DNA of 64,000 bases from Microbacterium terricola. GTDB taxonomy: Bacteria > Actinomycetota > Actinomycetes > Actinomycetales > Microbacteriaceae. The DNA lies in assembly GCF_027943945.1 (NCBI RefSeq), contig NZ_AP027141.1, positions 496,001 through 560,000 of the forward strand, given 5' to 3'. Below the pieces are notes generated by a model. The model was given only the letters and a program-made list of their open reading frames with translations. It was not told where the DNA came from and made no database searches. This document shows positions 27,322 through 36,782 of this stretch, piece by piece; position 1 is the stretch's first letter, and every line of letters begins with the position of its first letter. The translations under genes and the position numbers were made by a program.

Positions 27322-30300
27322 TTGCACAAGCGCATATGGGCCGCGGTCGGCGTCATCGCCCTCTCGGTCCCGGCATCAGCGGCGATCGCCGCAACACCGG
27401 ACGCATCGTCGCGTTTCGATGAAACCGGCTCCCGCGACAAGATCGACACGTCGTTCGTCCCCGGAGCGATCGGCTCCGACGGACGCGTGACCGTCATCGT
27501 CGAGATGACCGGCGACCCCGTCGCCGTCGTCCAGGCGGAGAAGGGCCGACCGCTCACCGACACCGAGCGGTCGACGGTCCGGAAGGGCCTCAAGAGCAAG
27601 CAGGACAAGATCCGCGGCTCGCTCACCGACAAGGGCGGCAAGATCCAGGCCCAGATGCAGTCCGCCTACAACGGGTTCCAGGTCTCGGTGCCCGCCTCCG
27701 AACTCGACGCCGTGGCAGAGCTGCCCGGCGTCGTCGCCATCCACCCCGTGCGCACGTACACCCTGGACAACGCTGTCTCGGTGCCGTACCTCGGCGTTCC
27801 GGCGGTCTGGCAGAGCACCGGCTACACCGGCGAGGACGTCAAGGTCGCCATCATCGACACCGGCATCGACTACACGCACGCCACCTTCGGCGGCCCCGGC
27901 ACGATCGCGGCATTCGATGAGGCGGCGGCCACGTCGGAGACCCCGGCGGACCCGGCCCTGTTCGGCCCCGGTGCACCGCGTATCAAGGGCGGCATCGACC
28001 TCGTCGGCGACGAGTACGACGCGGGCGCGGACGAGGGCGACCCTGCCCTGACACCCCACCCGGACGCGAACCCGCTCGACTGCAACGGCCACGGCTCGCA
28101 CGTCGCCGGCACCACCGGCGGCAGCGGCGTCACCAGCGCAGGCTCGACCTACACGGGTCCCTACGACAGCACCACGCCATCGAAGTCGTTCCGCGTCGGC
28201 CCCGGCGTCGCGCCGGAGGTCGACCTGTACGCCGTACGCGTGTTCGGCTGCGAGGGCTCGACCGACGTGGTCGTCCCCGCCATCGACTGGGCCGTGGCCA
28301 ACGGCATGGACGTCATCAACATGTCGCTCGGCTCGTCGTTCGGCCGCGGTGACGACCCGGATGCTGTCGCCGCGTCGAACGCGGTCGGCGCGGGCGTCGT
28401 GGTGGTGGCCTCGGCAGGCAACTCGGGCCACAACCCGTACCTGACCGGATCCCCTGGCACCGGCGACGGCGTCATCGCGGTCTCGGCCGTCGATTCCAGC
28501 GAGCGGTTCCCCGGCGCGACCATCACGGTCGGCGGCCAGGACGTCACCGCGATCAACGCGAACGGCGCCTCGCTGACCGGGCTCGGCACCCTGAACGTGG
28601 TCAGGCTGGCCAACATCGCCGGCACGACGGAGGACGAGTCGCTGGGCTGCTCGGCTGCCGCCTACACGGCGAACGGCGTCGTGGCCGGCGGGCACCAGCT
28701 CGCCGCGTCGACCCGTGGCACCTGTGCGCGGGCGGCGAAGGCGATCTTCGCGCAGCAGGCCGGTGCAGCCGCGGCGCTGATGATCAACACGAGCGCCGAT
28801 CTGCCGCCGTACGAGGGCCTGATCACGTCGAACCCCGACACCGGCGAGCCCTATGAGGTCACGATCCCGTTCCTCGGTGTGCCCTCGACGGCTGGGCCGA
28901 CCTTCACCACCGGCAAGACGGCGACCCTCGCGGCCGCAGAGATCAGCAACCCCGGGTTCAAGGGCTACGCGTCGTTCACCTCGTCGGGGCCGCGCAGCGG
29001 TGACTCGGCGATCAGCCCGGACGTCGCGGCGCCCGGTGTCTCGATCGCGTCGGCCGGCGTCGGCACGGGCAACGCGGCAGCCATCCTGTCCGGCACGTCG
29101 ATGGCCGCTCCGCATGTCGCGGGCGTCGCGGCGCTGACGGTCCAGGCGCACCCGAAGTGGAACGCTCCGCAGGTGTCGTCGGCGATCGTGTCGACCGCCG
29201 ACCCCGAGAAGGTCGCCGGTCAGAGCCTGACGCTCGGCGGCGTGGGACTGGTCGACACGGCGCAGGCCGTGGGTACCACCGTCACCGCCACGGGCGACGC
29301 GTTCCGTACCGAGAGCGGCTGGGCGCGCGAGTCGGCGCTGAGCTTCGGGTTCCAGGACTCGAACGTCGGCTTCGGCGGGTTCAAGACCATCACGGTCAGG
29401 AACAGCGGCACCAAGGCGGTGACGTACAAGGTCAGCTCGACGCCGTCCGCGGAGTCGATCAAGGCCAAGGTCAAGCTGAGCTCGAAGAAGGTGACGGTGC
29501 GGCCCGGCGGGAGCGCCAAGCTGCTCGTGACGGTCTCCGCTGCCGCCAAGGACGTGCCCACCTCGCTCGGTGACGACCAGTTCTCGTTCTACGAGATCTC
29601 CGGCGACATCGTGCTCACCGCGTCTGGCTCCACCCTGCGCGTGCCCTACCTGCTCGTGCCCCGCTCGAACAGCAAGGTCACCGCGTCTGCGACGCCGCTC
29701 AAGAGCAACGCCAAGACGCTCACGCTGAGCAACGCCCAGGGCGCGATCCCGGCGATCGCCGATGTGTACCAATGGGGTCTGAGCGACGCCAAGGACGCAC
29801 CGACCTCGCTGCCTGACACCGGCTACGACCTGCGGGCGGCGGGCGTGCAGTCATGGGAGGACGACAACGGCGACGACGTGCTGGTCTTCGCGCTCAGCAC
29901 CCACAAGCGGTGGTCGAACGCGGCGAGCAACGAGTACGACGTCGTGATCGACACCAACCGCGACGGCGAGCCTGACTGGATCGTGCTCTCGTACGACTCC
30001 GGAGCGGTGCGCGCCGGCTCGGCCAACGGCCTCGCCGAGGTGTTCGTCGTCAACTACAAGACCGGCGACCTCTTCGATGCCGGTTTCCTCGCGCAGGCGC
30101 CGACCGACAGCAGCACGATCCTGCTGCCGGTGTACGCCGAGGATCTCGGCATCACCGGAGCGTTCAACTACTCTGCGCAGGCCTTCGGGACGTCGGAGGG
30201 CACGGAGGACGCCTTCACCAGCTGGGCGGGGTACAACCTGGCCAAGCCGGCGATCAGCAACGGCGACTACGTGAACGTGCCCAAGGGCAAGAGCGTGAAG

Positions 30301-30414
30301 GTGCCGGTGACGGTGAATTCGTCGCAGGTCGCGACGCAGAAGCCGCTTGGCAGCATGGTCGTGGTGACCGACAACAAGTCGGGCGCCGGAGAGGCGCTGC
30401 TCGTCAAGAAGTGA
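27322..30414 (+). CDS. Secreted subtilisin-family (S8) serine protease
   Basis: 1030 residues. Sec signal at residues 1-27 (ending SAAIAATPD). An I9-type propeptide lies at ~45-150 (VTVIVEMTGDPVAVVQ). The S8 catalytic domain has Asp179 (IIDTGID), His257 (NGHGSH) and Ser593 (GTSMAAPHVAG). A ~140-residue protease-associated (PA) domain sits between His and Ser. After ~residue 650 come beta-rich domains of the Fn3-like kind; no LPXTG, so it is released or loosely wall-bound. Start is TTG with AGAGAAAGG ten bases upstream; no other start precedes the signal. Confidence 0.9.
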   Translation: MHKRIWAAVGVIALSVPASAAIAATPDASSRFDETGSRDKIDTSFVPGAIGSDGRVTVIVEMTGDPVAVVQAEKGRPLTDTERSTVRKGLKSKQDKIRGSLTDKGGKIQAQMQSAYNGFQVSVPASELDAVAELPGVVAIHPVRTYTLDNAVSVPYLGVPAVWQSTGYTGEDVKVAIIDTGIDYTHATFGGPGTIAAFDEAAATSETPADPALFGPGAPRIKGGIDLVGDEYDAGADEGDPALTPHPDANPLDCNGHGSHVAGTTGGSGVTSAGSTYTGPYDSTTPSKSFRVGPGVAPEVDLYAVRVFGCEGSTDVVVPAIDWAVANGMDVINMSLGSSFGRGDDPDAVAASNAVGAGVVVVASAGNSGHNPYLTGSPGTGDGVIAVSAVDSSERFPGATITVGGQDVTAINANGASLTGLGTLNVVRLANIAGTTEDESLGCSAAAYTANGVVAGGHQLAASTRGTCARAAKAIFAQQAGAAAALMINTSADLPPYEGLITSNPDTGEPYEVTIPFLGVPSTAGPTFTTGKTATLAAAEISNPGFKGYASFTSSGPRSGDSAISPDVAAPGVSIASAGVGTGNAAAILSGTSMAAPHVAGVAALTVQAHPKWNAPQVSSAIVSTADPEKVAGQSLTLGGVGLVDTAQAVGTTVTATGDAFRTESGWARESALSFGFQDSNVGFGGFKTITVRNSGTKAVTYKVSSTPSAESIKAKVKLSSKKVTVRPGGSAKLLVTVSAAAKDVPTSLGDDQFSFYEISGDIVLTASGSTLRVPYLLVPRSNSKVTASATPLKSNAKTLTLSNAQGAIPAIADVYQWGLSDAKDAPTSLPDTGYDLRAAGVQSWEDDNGDDVLVFALSTHKRWSNAASNEYDVVIDTNRDGEPDWIVLSYDSGAVRAGSANGLAEVFVVNYKTGDLFDAGFLAQAPTDSSTILLPVYAEDLGITGAFNYSAQAFGTSEGTEDAFTSWAGYNLAKPAISNGDYVNVPKGKSVKVPVTVNSSQVATQKPLGSMVVVTDNKSGAGEALLVKK

Positions 30415-30420
30415 TCGGGA

Positions 30421-30437
30421 GCTCAGCGAAGCTGAGC
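30421..30437 (+). repeat. Small hairpin after the subtilase gene
   Basis: GCTCAGC GAA GCTGAGC, perfect 7-bp stem three bases after the stop codon region. Confidence 0.5.
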
Positions 30438-30445
30438 GCTCGAGC

Positions 30446-30485
30446 CCGCGGGGGCGACGCCGGACTCCGGTGGTCGCCCCCGCGG
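30446..30485. terminator. GC-rich hairpin between convergent genes
   Basis: 13-bp perfect outer stem CCGCGGGGGCGAC with a further CCGG/CCGG inner stem. Likely terminator for the subtilase gene and the kdpDE transcript; no T-tract. Confidence 0.65.
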
Positions 30486-30497
30486 TGCGTTCGGCTC

Positions 30498-30752
30498 CTA
30501 CGGGCAGAGCCGGGGTGAGTCGGAGCGCCCGAAGCGGTAGTCGTACGTCTCTCCGCCTACCGACACCACGACGCGCATGCCGGGGACGAGCGCGTGGGTG
30601 TAGCTGCGGCCGGGACGGGGGCAGCCGAGGGATCCGTCCGGCCAGGTGACGGCTTCCACGGAGACGAGCAAGGGCTCGCCGTCGATGTCGCGCCGCCGCA
30701 GGTCGGCCACGATCGCCTCCCAGCGGACGGCGGAGAGTTCAGTGCGGTCCAC
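30498..30752 (-). CDS. Conserved 84-residue protein, last gene of the kdp operon
   Basis: GTG start at 30752 with GGAGGAG eight bases upstream, 16 bases after kdpE, so it belongs to the kdp transcript. The C-terminal half carries the block VTWPDGSLGCPRPG-x-SYTHALVPGMRVVV, which I recognise as a family of small unnamed proteins in cyanobacteria and actinobacteria with WP(D/N)xxLGxPxPG. Two cysteines (in LGCP and at the penultimate residue) could form a bond or bind metal. No signal peptide or helix. Function unknown; a link to potassium sensing is only positional. Confidence 0.75.
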   Translation of the reverse strand: MDRTELSAVRWEAIVADLRRRDIDGEPLLVSVEAVTWPDGSLGCPRPGRSYTHALVPGMRVVVSVGGETYDYRFGRSDSPRLCP

Positions 30753-30768
30753 GTCGGCGCTCCTCCGA

Positions 30769-31446
30769 TCAGTCGTCGAGCACGAGGCGGTAGCCCATGC
30801 CCTGCTCGGTGAGCAGATGGCGGGGATGCGCGGGATCCGCCTCGAGCTTCTTCCGCAGCTGCGACATGTAGAGGCGGAGATACCCGGAGTCGCTCACCTG
30901 CTCGCTGCTCCAGATCTCCTTCAGCAGCGTCTGGCGCGTCACCAGCGCGCCCGCGTTCCTGGCCAGGAACTCCAGCATCCGCCACTCCGTCGGCGTGAGA
31001 TGCACGGGCACTCCGTCGCGCAGGACGCTCGTGGTGGCGCGGTCGATCACGACGTCGCCGAACGCGATCACCGGCTCCTTCGCGGTCGCGCCGCTGCGGC
31101 GGGCCAGCGCGCGCAGCCGTGCGAGCAGCTCGTCGATCTGGAAGGGCTTGGTGACGTAGTCGTCGGCGCCTGCGTCGAGTGCGTCGACCTTGTCGGCTGA
31201 ACCGGTGCGCCCTGACACGACGATGATCGGCACGTCGGTCCAGCCTCGGAGGGCGTGGATGACCGAGACGCCGTCGAGATGAGGCATGCCGAGATCGAGC
31301 AGAACGACGTCCGGGTGGGCCTGGGCGGCGAGGGCGATCGCCGCGGCGCCGTCGGACGCCGCGACCACGTCGTAGCCGTGCGCGGCCAGCGTGATCCGCA
31401 GCGCGCGGACGAGCTGTGGATCGTCGTCGGCGACGAGGACCTTCAT
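30769..31446 (-). CDS. kdpE: KdpE, potassium-responsive response regulator
   Basis: 225 residues. Receiver domain with the acidic pocket D7-D9 and phospho-acceptor Asp51 (VVLLDLGMP); OmpR-type winged-helix DNA-binding domain from ~130 to the end (LTPTEWRMLEFLARNAG, SEQVSDSGYLRLYMSQLRKKLE in two parts). The C-terminal LLTEQGMGYRL is characteristic of KdpE. It activates kdpFABC when phosphorylated by KdpD. Start overlaps the kdpD stop. Confidence 0.94.
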   Translation of the reverse strand: MKVLVADDDPQLVRALRITLAAHGYDVVAASDGAAAIALAAQAHPDVVLLDLGMPHLDGVSVIHALRGWTDVPIIVVSGRTGSADKVDALDAGADDYVTKPFQIDELLARLRALARRSGATAKEPVIAFGDVVIDRATTSVLRDGVPVHLTPTEWRMLEFLARNAGALVTRQTLLKEIWSSEQVSDSGYLRLYMSQLRKKLEADPAHPRHLLTEQGMGYRLVLDD

Positions 31447-33947
31447 GCCGTCACCTCCGGGGCGGTCGGAAGCGCGATCACCATGGTGAGGCCGCCTCCT
31501 GGCGTGTCTTCGGCCGTGAGCGTACCGCCCATTCCCTCGGTGAACCCCTTCGACAGCGCGAGACCCAGGCCGAGCCCGACGGTGTTGTCGGTGTCGTCCA
31601 TCCGCTGGAACGGCGCGAACATGTCGTCCCGCCGGTCCGCCGGGACGCCGGCCCCGTGGTCGATGATCCGAAGCTCCGCGGTTCCGCCCAGCCGGCTCGT
31701 GGTGAGGCGCGCGCGGGTACCGACCGGAGCGTGCCGATGCGCGTTCGCGAGGACGTTGACGAGCACGCGCTGCAGCAGCACCGGATCGGCGACGACGGGG
31801 CCGAGGTCCTGATCGAGGGCCAGTTCGACATCGGCTGGGCCGAGACCGAGCTCGTCGAGCGCGGCCAGCACCACCTCGGCGGGGTCGACCGGCGAGAGGG
31901 CGACGGCGAGCACCCCGGCTTCGACGCGGCTCACGTCGAGCAGATCGGTGACGAGGGTGGACAGGGTGCCCATGCTCTCGTCGGCGGTCGCGACGAGCTC
32001 GGCGCGGTCGGCGTCGGACAGCGAGGCCCCCTCCGCGCGCAGCCCGCCCACCGCGGCGACGGCGGCGGCGAGCGGGCGCCGCAGATCGTGGCTGAGCGCC
32101 CGCAGCAGGGCGGAGCGCACCTGGTCCGTCTCGGCCAGGATTCCCGCCTCACGGGCGGAGCGGGCCAGCTCGCCGTGCTCCAGGGCCGCCCCCAGCTGGG
32201 CGGCGATGACGTCGAGGAGTCGCCGCTCGGACGCGTCGGGGTCGATGCCGTGCAGTTCGAGGGTCGCCTGCGGTGCGTGGGGCGCCCCGACCGGCAGGTG
32301 CACCGCTCGGTTGTCCGGCACCGGCTCGCCGTCGGTCGCCAGCACGGCTCCGTCGGCCGCCACGAGACGGACGCCGGTCGCGCGGAACGCCTCGCGGGTG
32401 CGGCTCACCAGGGCGGGCACGGCGCTCTCGCCGCGCAGCACGCTGCCCGCGACCGTGGCGAGTAGCTCGGATTCGGCGGCGGCGCGCTGGGCGCTGCGGC
32501 TGCGACGGGCCGCCTGGTCGACGACCCCGCTGACGAGGATCGCGATGACGACGTAGAGCACCAGCGACAGGACGTGCAGCGGGTCGGCGATCGTGACCGT
32601 GTACAGGGGCTCGATGAAGAGGAAGTCGAGAGTGAGGCCGGACAGCACGGCGGCGAACAGCGCGGGCCAGATGCCGCCGATCAGCGCGACGACGACGACG
32701 AGGAGCTGGTAGGCCAGTACGTCGGACGTGATCGCCTCGTCACCTGGGAAGGACAGCAGCAGCCACGAGAGCAGCGGCCCGCCGACGATCGCGACGGCGA
32801 AGCCGAGGATGCGGCGCCGGGCGCTGAGGGCCCCGCCGCGCAGGCGGGGGAGGGTGAGGCCGCGGCCCGCCGCGGCGTGCGTCACCATGTGCACGTCGAT
32901 GTCGCCGGACGCCCGGATCACGGTGGCTCCGATGCCGGGTCCCGAGAGTGCCGAGGCGAGGCGGCCGCGGCGACTGACGCCGAGCACGAGCTGAGTCGCG
33001 TCGACCGAGCGCGCATAGTCGACGAGCGCGCGCGGCACATCCTCACCCACCACCTGGTGGTAGGTGCCGCCGAGCGACTCGACGAGCGCCTGCTGCTGCG
33101 CGAGCGCCCCCGGCGTCGTCGTGCGCAGGCCGTCCTGGGTGGAGACGTGCACCGCCCGCAGCTCGCCGCCGGCGGCCCGCGCGGCGATCCGAGCCCCGCG
33201 GCGGATGAGCGTCTCGCCCTCCGCGCCGCCGGTGAGGGCGACCACCACCCGTTCGCGCGCCTTCCAGCTGCCGGTGATGCCGTGCTCTTCGCGGTAGGCC
33301 TTCAGGGCGCTGTCGACCTCGTCGGCGAGCCAGAGCAGCGCGAGCTCCCGCAGCGCGGTGAGGTTGCCGAGCCGGAAGTAGTTCGACAGCGCCGCGTCGA
33401 CCCGCTCAGCCGGATACACCAGCCCAGCCGACAGCCGGTCGCGCAGCGACTGTGGCGCGAGGTCGACGACCTCGACCTGATCCGCCGCGCGGACCACAGC
33501 ATCCGGCACGGTCTCGCGCTGCGACACCCCCGTGATCTGCTCGACCACGTCGTTCAGCGACGCGATGTGCTGCACGTTCACCGTGGTGATCACGTCGATG
33601 CCCGCGTCGAGCAGCTCGGCCACGTCCTGCCAGCGCTTCTCGTTGCGCGAGCCCGGCGCGTTCGTGTGGGCGAGCTCGTCGACGAGGGCGACGTCCGGGC
33701 GCCGCGCTGCGACGGCGTCGACGTCGAGTTCGGACAGCTCGACGCCACGGTGCCGCACCAGGAGCCGCGGAATCTCGGGAAGGCCCTCGGCCTGAGCCGC
33801 GGTCGCCGACCGGCCGTGGGTCTCGACCACGCCGATGACCACGTCGCGACCGTCGGCCTGCAGTCGCCGGCCCTCTTCGAGCATCTCGTAGGTCTTGCCG
33901 ACGCCGGGGGCGGCTCCGAGGAGCACGCGCAGTCGCCCGCGTCTCAT
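31443..33947 (-). CDS. kdpD: KdpD, potassium-sensing histidine kinase
   Basis: 834 residues. N-terminal KdpD domain with Walker A GAAPGVGKTYEMLEEGRRL (~10-28) and TTVNVQHIASLNDVV; Usp-like domain (~225-350); four-helix DUF4118 sensor membrane domain (~385-480); GAF-like region; HisKA with ALSHDLRRPLAAAVA carrying the phosphorylated His; HATPase (NVLANAHRHAP, GLGLGLALSKGF). ATG 33947 is chosen over GTG 33950 because AGGAGG is then four bases away rather than one. Lies downstream of kdpC, so kdpFABCDE plus the small gene read as one unit. Confidence 0.93.
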   Translation of the reverse strand: MRRGRLRVLLGAAPGVGKTYEMLEEGRRLQADGRDVVIGVVETHGRSATAAQAEGLPEIPRLLVRHRGVELSELDVDAVAARRPDVALVDELAHTNAPGSRNEKRWQDVAELLDAGIDVITTVNVQHIASLNDVVEQITGVSQRETVPDAVVRAADQVEVVDLAPQSLRDRLSAGLVYPAERVDAALSNYFRLGNLTALRELALLWLADEVDSALKAYREEHGITGSWKARERVVVALTGGAEGETLIRRGARIAARAAGGELRAVHVSTQDGLRTTTPGALAQQQALVESLGGTYHQVVGEDVPRALVDYARSVDATQLVLGVSRRGRLASALSGPGIGATVIRASGDIDVHMVTHAAAGRGLTLPRLRGGALSARRRILGFAVAIVGGPLLSWLLLSFPGDEAITSDVLAYQLLVVVVALIGGIWPALFAAVLSGLTLDFLFIEPLYTVTIADPLHVLSLVLYVVIAILVSGVVDQAARRSRSAQRAAAESELLATVAGSVLRGESAVPALVSRTREAFRATGVRLVAADGAVLATDGEPVPDNRAVHLPVGAPHAPQATLELHGIDPDASERRLLDVIAAQLGAALEHGELARSAREAGILAETDQVRSALLRALSHDLRRPLAAAVAAVGGLRAEGASLSDADRAELVATADESMGTLSTLVTDLLDVSRVEAGVLAVALSPVDPAEVVLAALDELGLGPADVELALDQDLGPVVADPVLLQRVLVNVLANAHRHAPVGTRARLTTSRLGGTAELRIIDHGAGVPADRRDDMFAPFQRMDDTDNTVGLGLGLALSKGFTEGMGGTLTAEDTPGGGLTMVIALPTAPEVTA

Positions 33948-33955
33948 CACGCCTC

Positions 33956-34561
33956 CTACTCCTGCGACTCGTCGAGCGCCAGGTTGAGCTCGAGGACGTT
34001 CACCCGCGGCTCGCCGAGGTATCCCAGGTCTCTCGATTGGATCCTAGACTCCACGAGCTCGCGCACCTCCGCCGCGTCCAGCCCGCGGGCTGCTGCCACC
34101 CGAGGCGCCTGCAGCAGGGCGTAGGCCGCGCTGATGTGCGGGTCGAGGCCGGAGGCCGATGCGGTCAGCGCGTCCGCGGGGATCGCGGCCGGATCGACGC
34201 CCTCGAAGCCGGCGACGGCAGCGCGTCGTTCGCCGATCGCGGCGATGAGGTCGTCGCTCTCCGGGCCGAGGTTCGAGCCGCTCGACCCGCCCGCGTCGTA
34301 GCCCACGGCCGAGGGTCGCGGCTGGAAGTACTCCGGAAGCGGGTGGCCGTCAGCATCCGATGCCTGCTGGCCGATCAGAGCGCTGCCGACGGTCTGCCCG
34401 TCGGAGTCGGTGAGCAGGGAGCCGTTGGCCTGCCAGGGCAGCGCGAGCTGGCCGATTGCGGTGATCAGCACGGTGTAGCCGATGCCGAGGGCTAGCGTGA
34501 ACACGAGCATCGCCCGCAGGGCGACACCCGTCGTGCGGGCGGTCGTGCGTGTCAGTGACAT
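33956..34561 (-). CDS. kdpC: KdpC, potassium-transporting ATPase subunit C
   Basis: 201 residues, one N-terminal membrane helix (about 14-37) and an external domain. Family markers: GSLLTDSDGQTVGSALIGQ, YFQPRPSAVGYDAGGSSGSN and SASGLDPHISAAYALLQAPRVA. KdpC bridges KdpA and KdpB and raises affinity. Ends nine bases before the kdpD start. Confidence 0.94.
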   Translation of the reverse strand: MSLTRTTARTTGVALRAMLVFTLALGIGYTVLITAIGQLALPWQANGSLLTDSDGQTVGSALIGQQASDADGHPLPEYFQPRPSAVGYDAGGSSGSNLGPESDDLIAAIGERRAAVAGFEGVDPAAIPADALTASASGLDPHISAAYALLQAPRVAAARGLDAAEVRELVESRIQSRDLGYLGEPRVNVLELNLALDESQE

Positions 34562-34583
34562 GGGTTCTCTCCGATGCGGGGCT

Positions 34584-36779
34584 TCAGAAGCCCGGGATGA
34601 GGCTGACGACGAGGTCGATCAGCTTGATGCCGACGAACGGGGCGACGATCCCGCCGAGACCGTAGACGAGCAGGTTGCGGCTGAGGATCTGCGACGCGCT
34701 CGCCGGCCGATAGCGGACACCGCGCAGCGCGAGCGGGATGAGGAACACGATGACGATCGCGTTGAAGACGATCGCGCTCGTGACGGCGGATGCGGGGGAG
34801 TGCAGCTGCATCACGTTCAGCGCCGCGAGTCCGGGGAAGACCCCCATGAACATCGCCGGGATGATCGCGAAGTACTTGGCGATGTCGTTGGCGAGCGAGA
34901 ACGTCGTGAGCGCGCCCCGCGTGATGAGCAGCTGCTTCCCGATCCGCACGATGTCGATCAGCTTGGTCGGGTCCGAGTCGAGGTCGACCATGTTGCCGGC
35001 CTCCTTCGCGGCCGAGGTTCCGGTGTTCATCGCGACGCCGACGTCCGCCTGCGCGAGGGCCGGCGCGTCGTTCGTGCCGTCGCCGGTCATCGCGACCAGC
35101 CGGCCGCCCTCCTGCTCGCGCCGGATCAGGGCGAGCTTGTCTTCCGGTGTGGCCTCGGCGAGGAAGTCGTCGACCCCGGCTTCCCGCGCGATCGCGGCCG
35201 CCGTGAGCGGGTTGTCGCCCGTGATCATCACGGTGCGGATGCCCATGCTGCGCAGCTCGTCGAACCGCTCGCGCAGTCCTTCCTTGACGACGTCCTTCAG
35301 ATGCACGACGCCGAGCACGGTGCCGATCGCCTCGGCGCCTCCCGGAGCCGGCCGCAGCGTCGCGACGACCAGCGGGGTGCCGCCCGACTGGGCGATCGCA
35401 TCCGTCTCGCCGGCGAGCTGCAGCTGCGTGGCCGCAGGCACCGGCGCTCCGGACGCCCCGAGCCACGCGAGCACGGCGCTGCCCGCACCCTTGCGCACCT
35501 GCGTGCCGTCGGGCAGATCGATCCCGCTCATGCGCGTCTGCGCCGTGAACGGCACCGACACCGATCCGACCGGCTCTTCCACGCGGATGCTGCGCGCGGC
35601 CGCCAGTTCAACGACGGAGACGCCTTCGGGCGTCGGGTCTGCGAGGGACGAGAGGGCCGCGGCCCTGGCGAGGTCCTGGAGATCGGCAGCCGATCCGGTC
35701 GAGGCCACCGCGACGAAATCCGACGCCCGGCGGTTGCCGTAGGTGATCGTGCCGGTCTTGTCGAGCAGCAGCGTCGTCACGTCGCCCGCAGCCTCGACCG
35801 CGCGACCCGACATCGCGAGCACGTTGCGCTGCACCAGGCGGTCCATTCCGGCGATGCCGATCGCGGAGAGCAGCGCGCCGATGGTGGTCGGGATGAGGCA
35901 GACGAGCAGAGCGACCAGGACCGGGATGCTGACCGGGCTCGCGGCATAGCCGGCGATCGGGTTGAGGGTGAGGACGACGACGACGAACACGATCGACAGA
36001 CTGGCGAGGAGGATGTTCAGCGCGATCTCGTTCGGGGTGCGCTGCCGGCTCGCTCCCTCGACGAGCGCGATCATCCGATCGACGAACGTCTCGCCCGGCT
36101 TCGAGGTGATGCGCACGACGATGCGGTCGGAGAGGACGCGGGTGCCGCCGGTCACCGCCGAGCGGTCGCCGCCCGACTCGCGCACCACGGGGGCCGACTC
36201 GCCGGTGATGGCCGACTCGTCGACCGTCGCGATGCCCGCGACGATGTCGCCGTCGCCCGGGATCAGCTCGCCCGCAGACACGACGACCAGATCGTCGAGG
36301 GTGAGGTCGGACGAGGCGACGTCGACCGTCTGGTCATCGGTCGCGGCTGCGCCGCCTGAGGTGATCCGGTGCGCGAGCGTCGATGTGCGGGTCTTGCGCA
36401 GGGTCGCGGCCTGCGCCTTGCCGCGACCCTCCGCGACCGACTCGGCGAGGTTCGCGAACAGCACGGTGAGCCAGAGCCAGACCGCGATGCCCCAGGTGAA
36501 GCCCGCAGGCACCGGTGTACCGCCGGAGGCCTCCGGACCGCCGAGGAAGGGCTCGGCGATCGCGATCGCCGTGGTGAGGGCGGCGCCGACCCAGACGAGG
36601 AACATCACGGGGCTCCGCCACAGCTGGATGGGATCGAGCTTGCGCACGGCTCCGGGGAGGGCGTGCAGGAGCTGTGCTCCGCTGAAGGACCGGGGGGACG
36701 CGGCGCGCATCGCCGCGGGGACCGCGCTCCGTTCCTCAACGAGCACGGGGGTAGTGCGTGATTCGGTGTGAGTGGACAT
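34584..36779 (-). CDS. kdpB: KdpB, potassium-transporting P-type ATPase catalytic subunit
   Basis: 731 residues, slightly longer than usual through a ~45-residue N-terminal tail. [14 protein letters not shown] (phosphorylation site), [14 protein letters not shown] (actuator), the [11 protein letters not shown] nucleotide domain and [22 protein letters not shown] hinge are intact. Energises potassium uptake through KdpA. Three bases separate it from kdpA, 22 from kdpC. Confidence 0.96.
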   Translation of the reverse strand: MSTHTESRTTPVLVEERSAVPAAMRAASPRSFSGAQLLHALPGAVRKLDPIQLWRSPVMFLVWVGAALTTAIAIAEPFLGGPEASGGTPVPAGFTWGIAVWLWLTVLFANLAESVAEGRGKAQAATLRKTRTSTLAHRITSGGAAATDDQTVDVASSDLTLDDLVVVSAGELIPGDGDIVAGIATVDESAITGESAPVVRESGGDRSAVTGGTRVLSDRIVVRITSKPGETFVDRMIALVEGASRQRTPNEIALNILLASLSIVFVVVVLTLNPIAGYAASPVSIPVLVALLVCLIPTTIGALLSAIGIAGMDRLVQRNVLAMSGRAVEAAGDVTTLLLDKTGTITYGNRRASDFVAVASTGSAADLQDLARAAALSSLADPTPEGVSVVELAAARSIRVEEPVGSVSVPFTAQTRMSGIDLPDGTQVRKGAGSAVLAWLGASGAPVPAATQLQLAGETDAIAQSGGTPLVVATLRPAPGGAEAIGTVLGVVHLKDVVKEGLRERFDELRSMGIRTVMITGDNPLTAAAIAREAGVDDFLAEATPEDKLALIRREQEGGRLVAMTGDGTNDAPALAQADVGVAMNTGTSAAKEAGNMVDLDSDPTKLIDIVRIGKQLLITRGALTTFSLANDIAKYFAIIPAMFMGVFPGLAALNVMQLHSPASAVTSAIVFNAIVIVFLIPLALRGVRYRPASASQILSRNLLVYGLGGIVAPFVGIKLIDLVVSLIPGF

Positions 36780-36782
36780 GGT

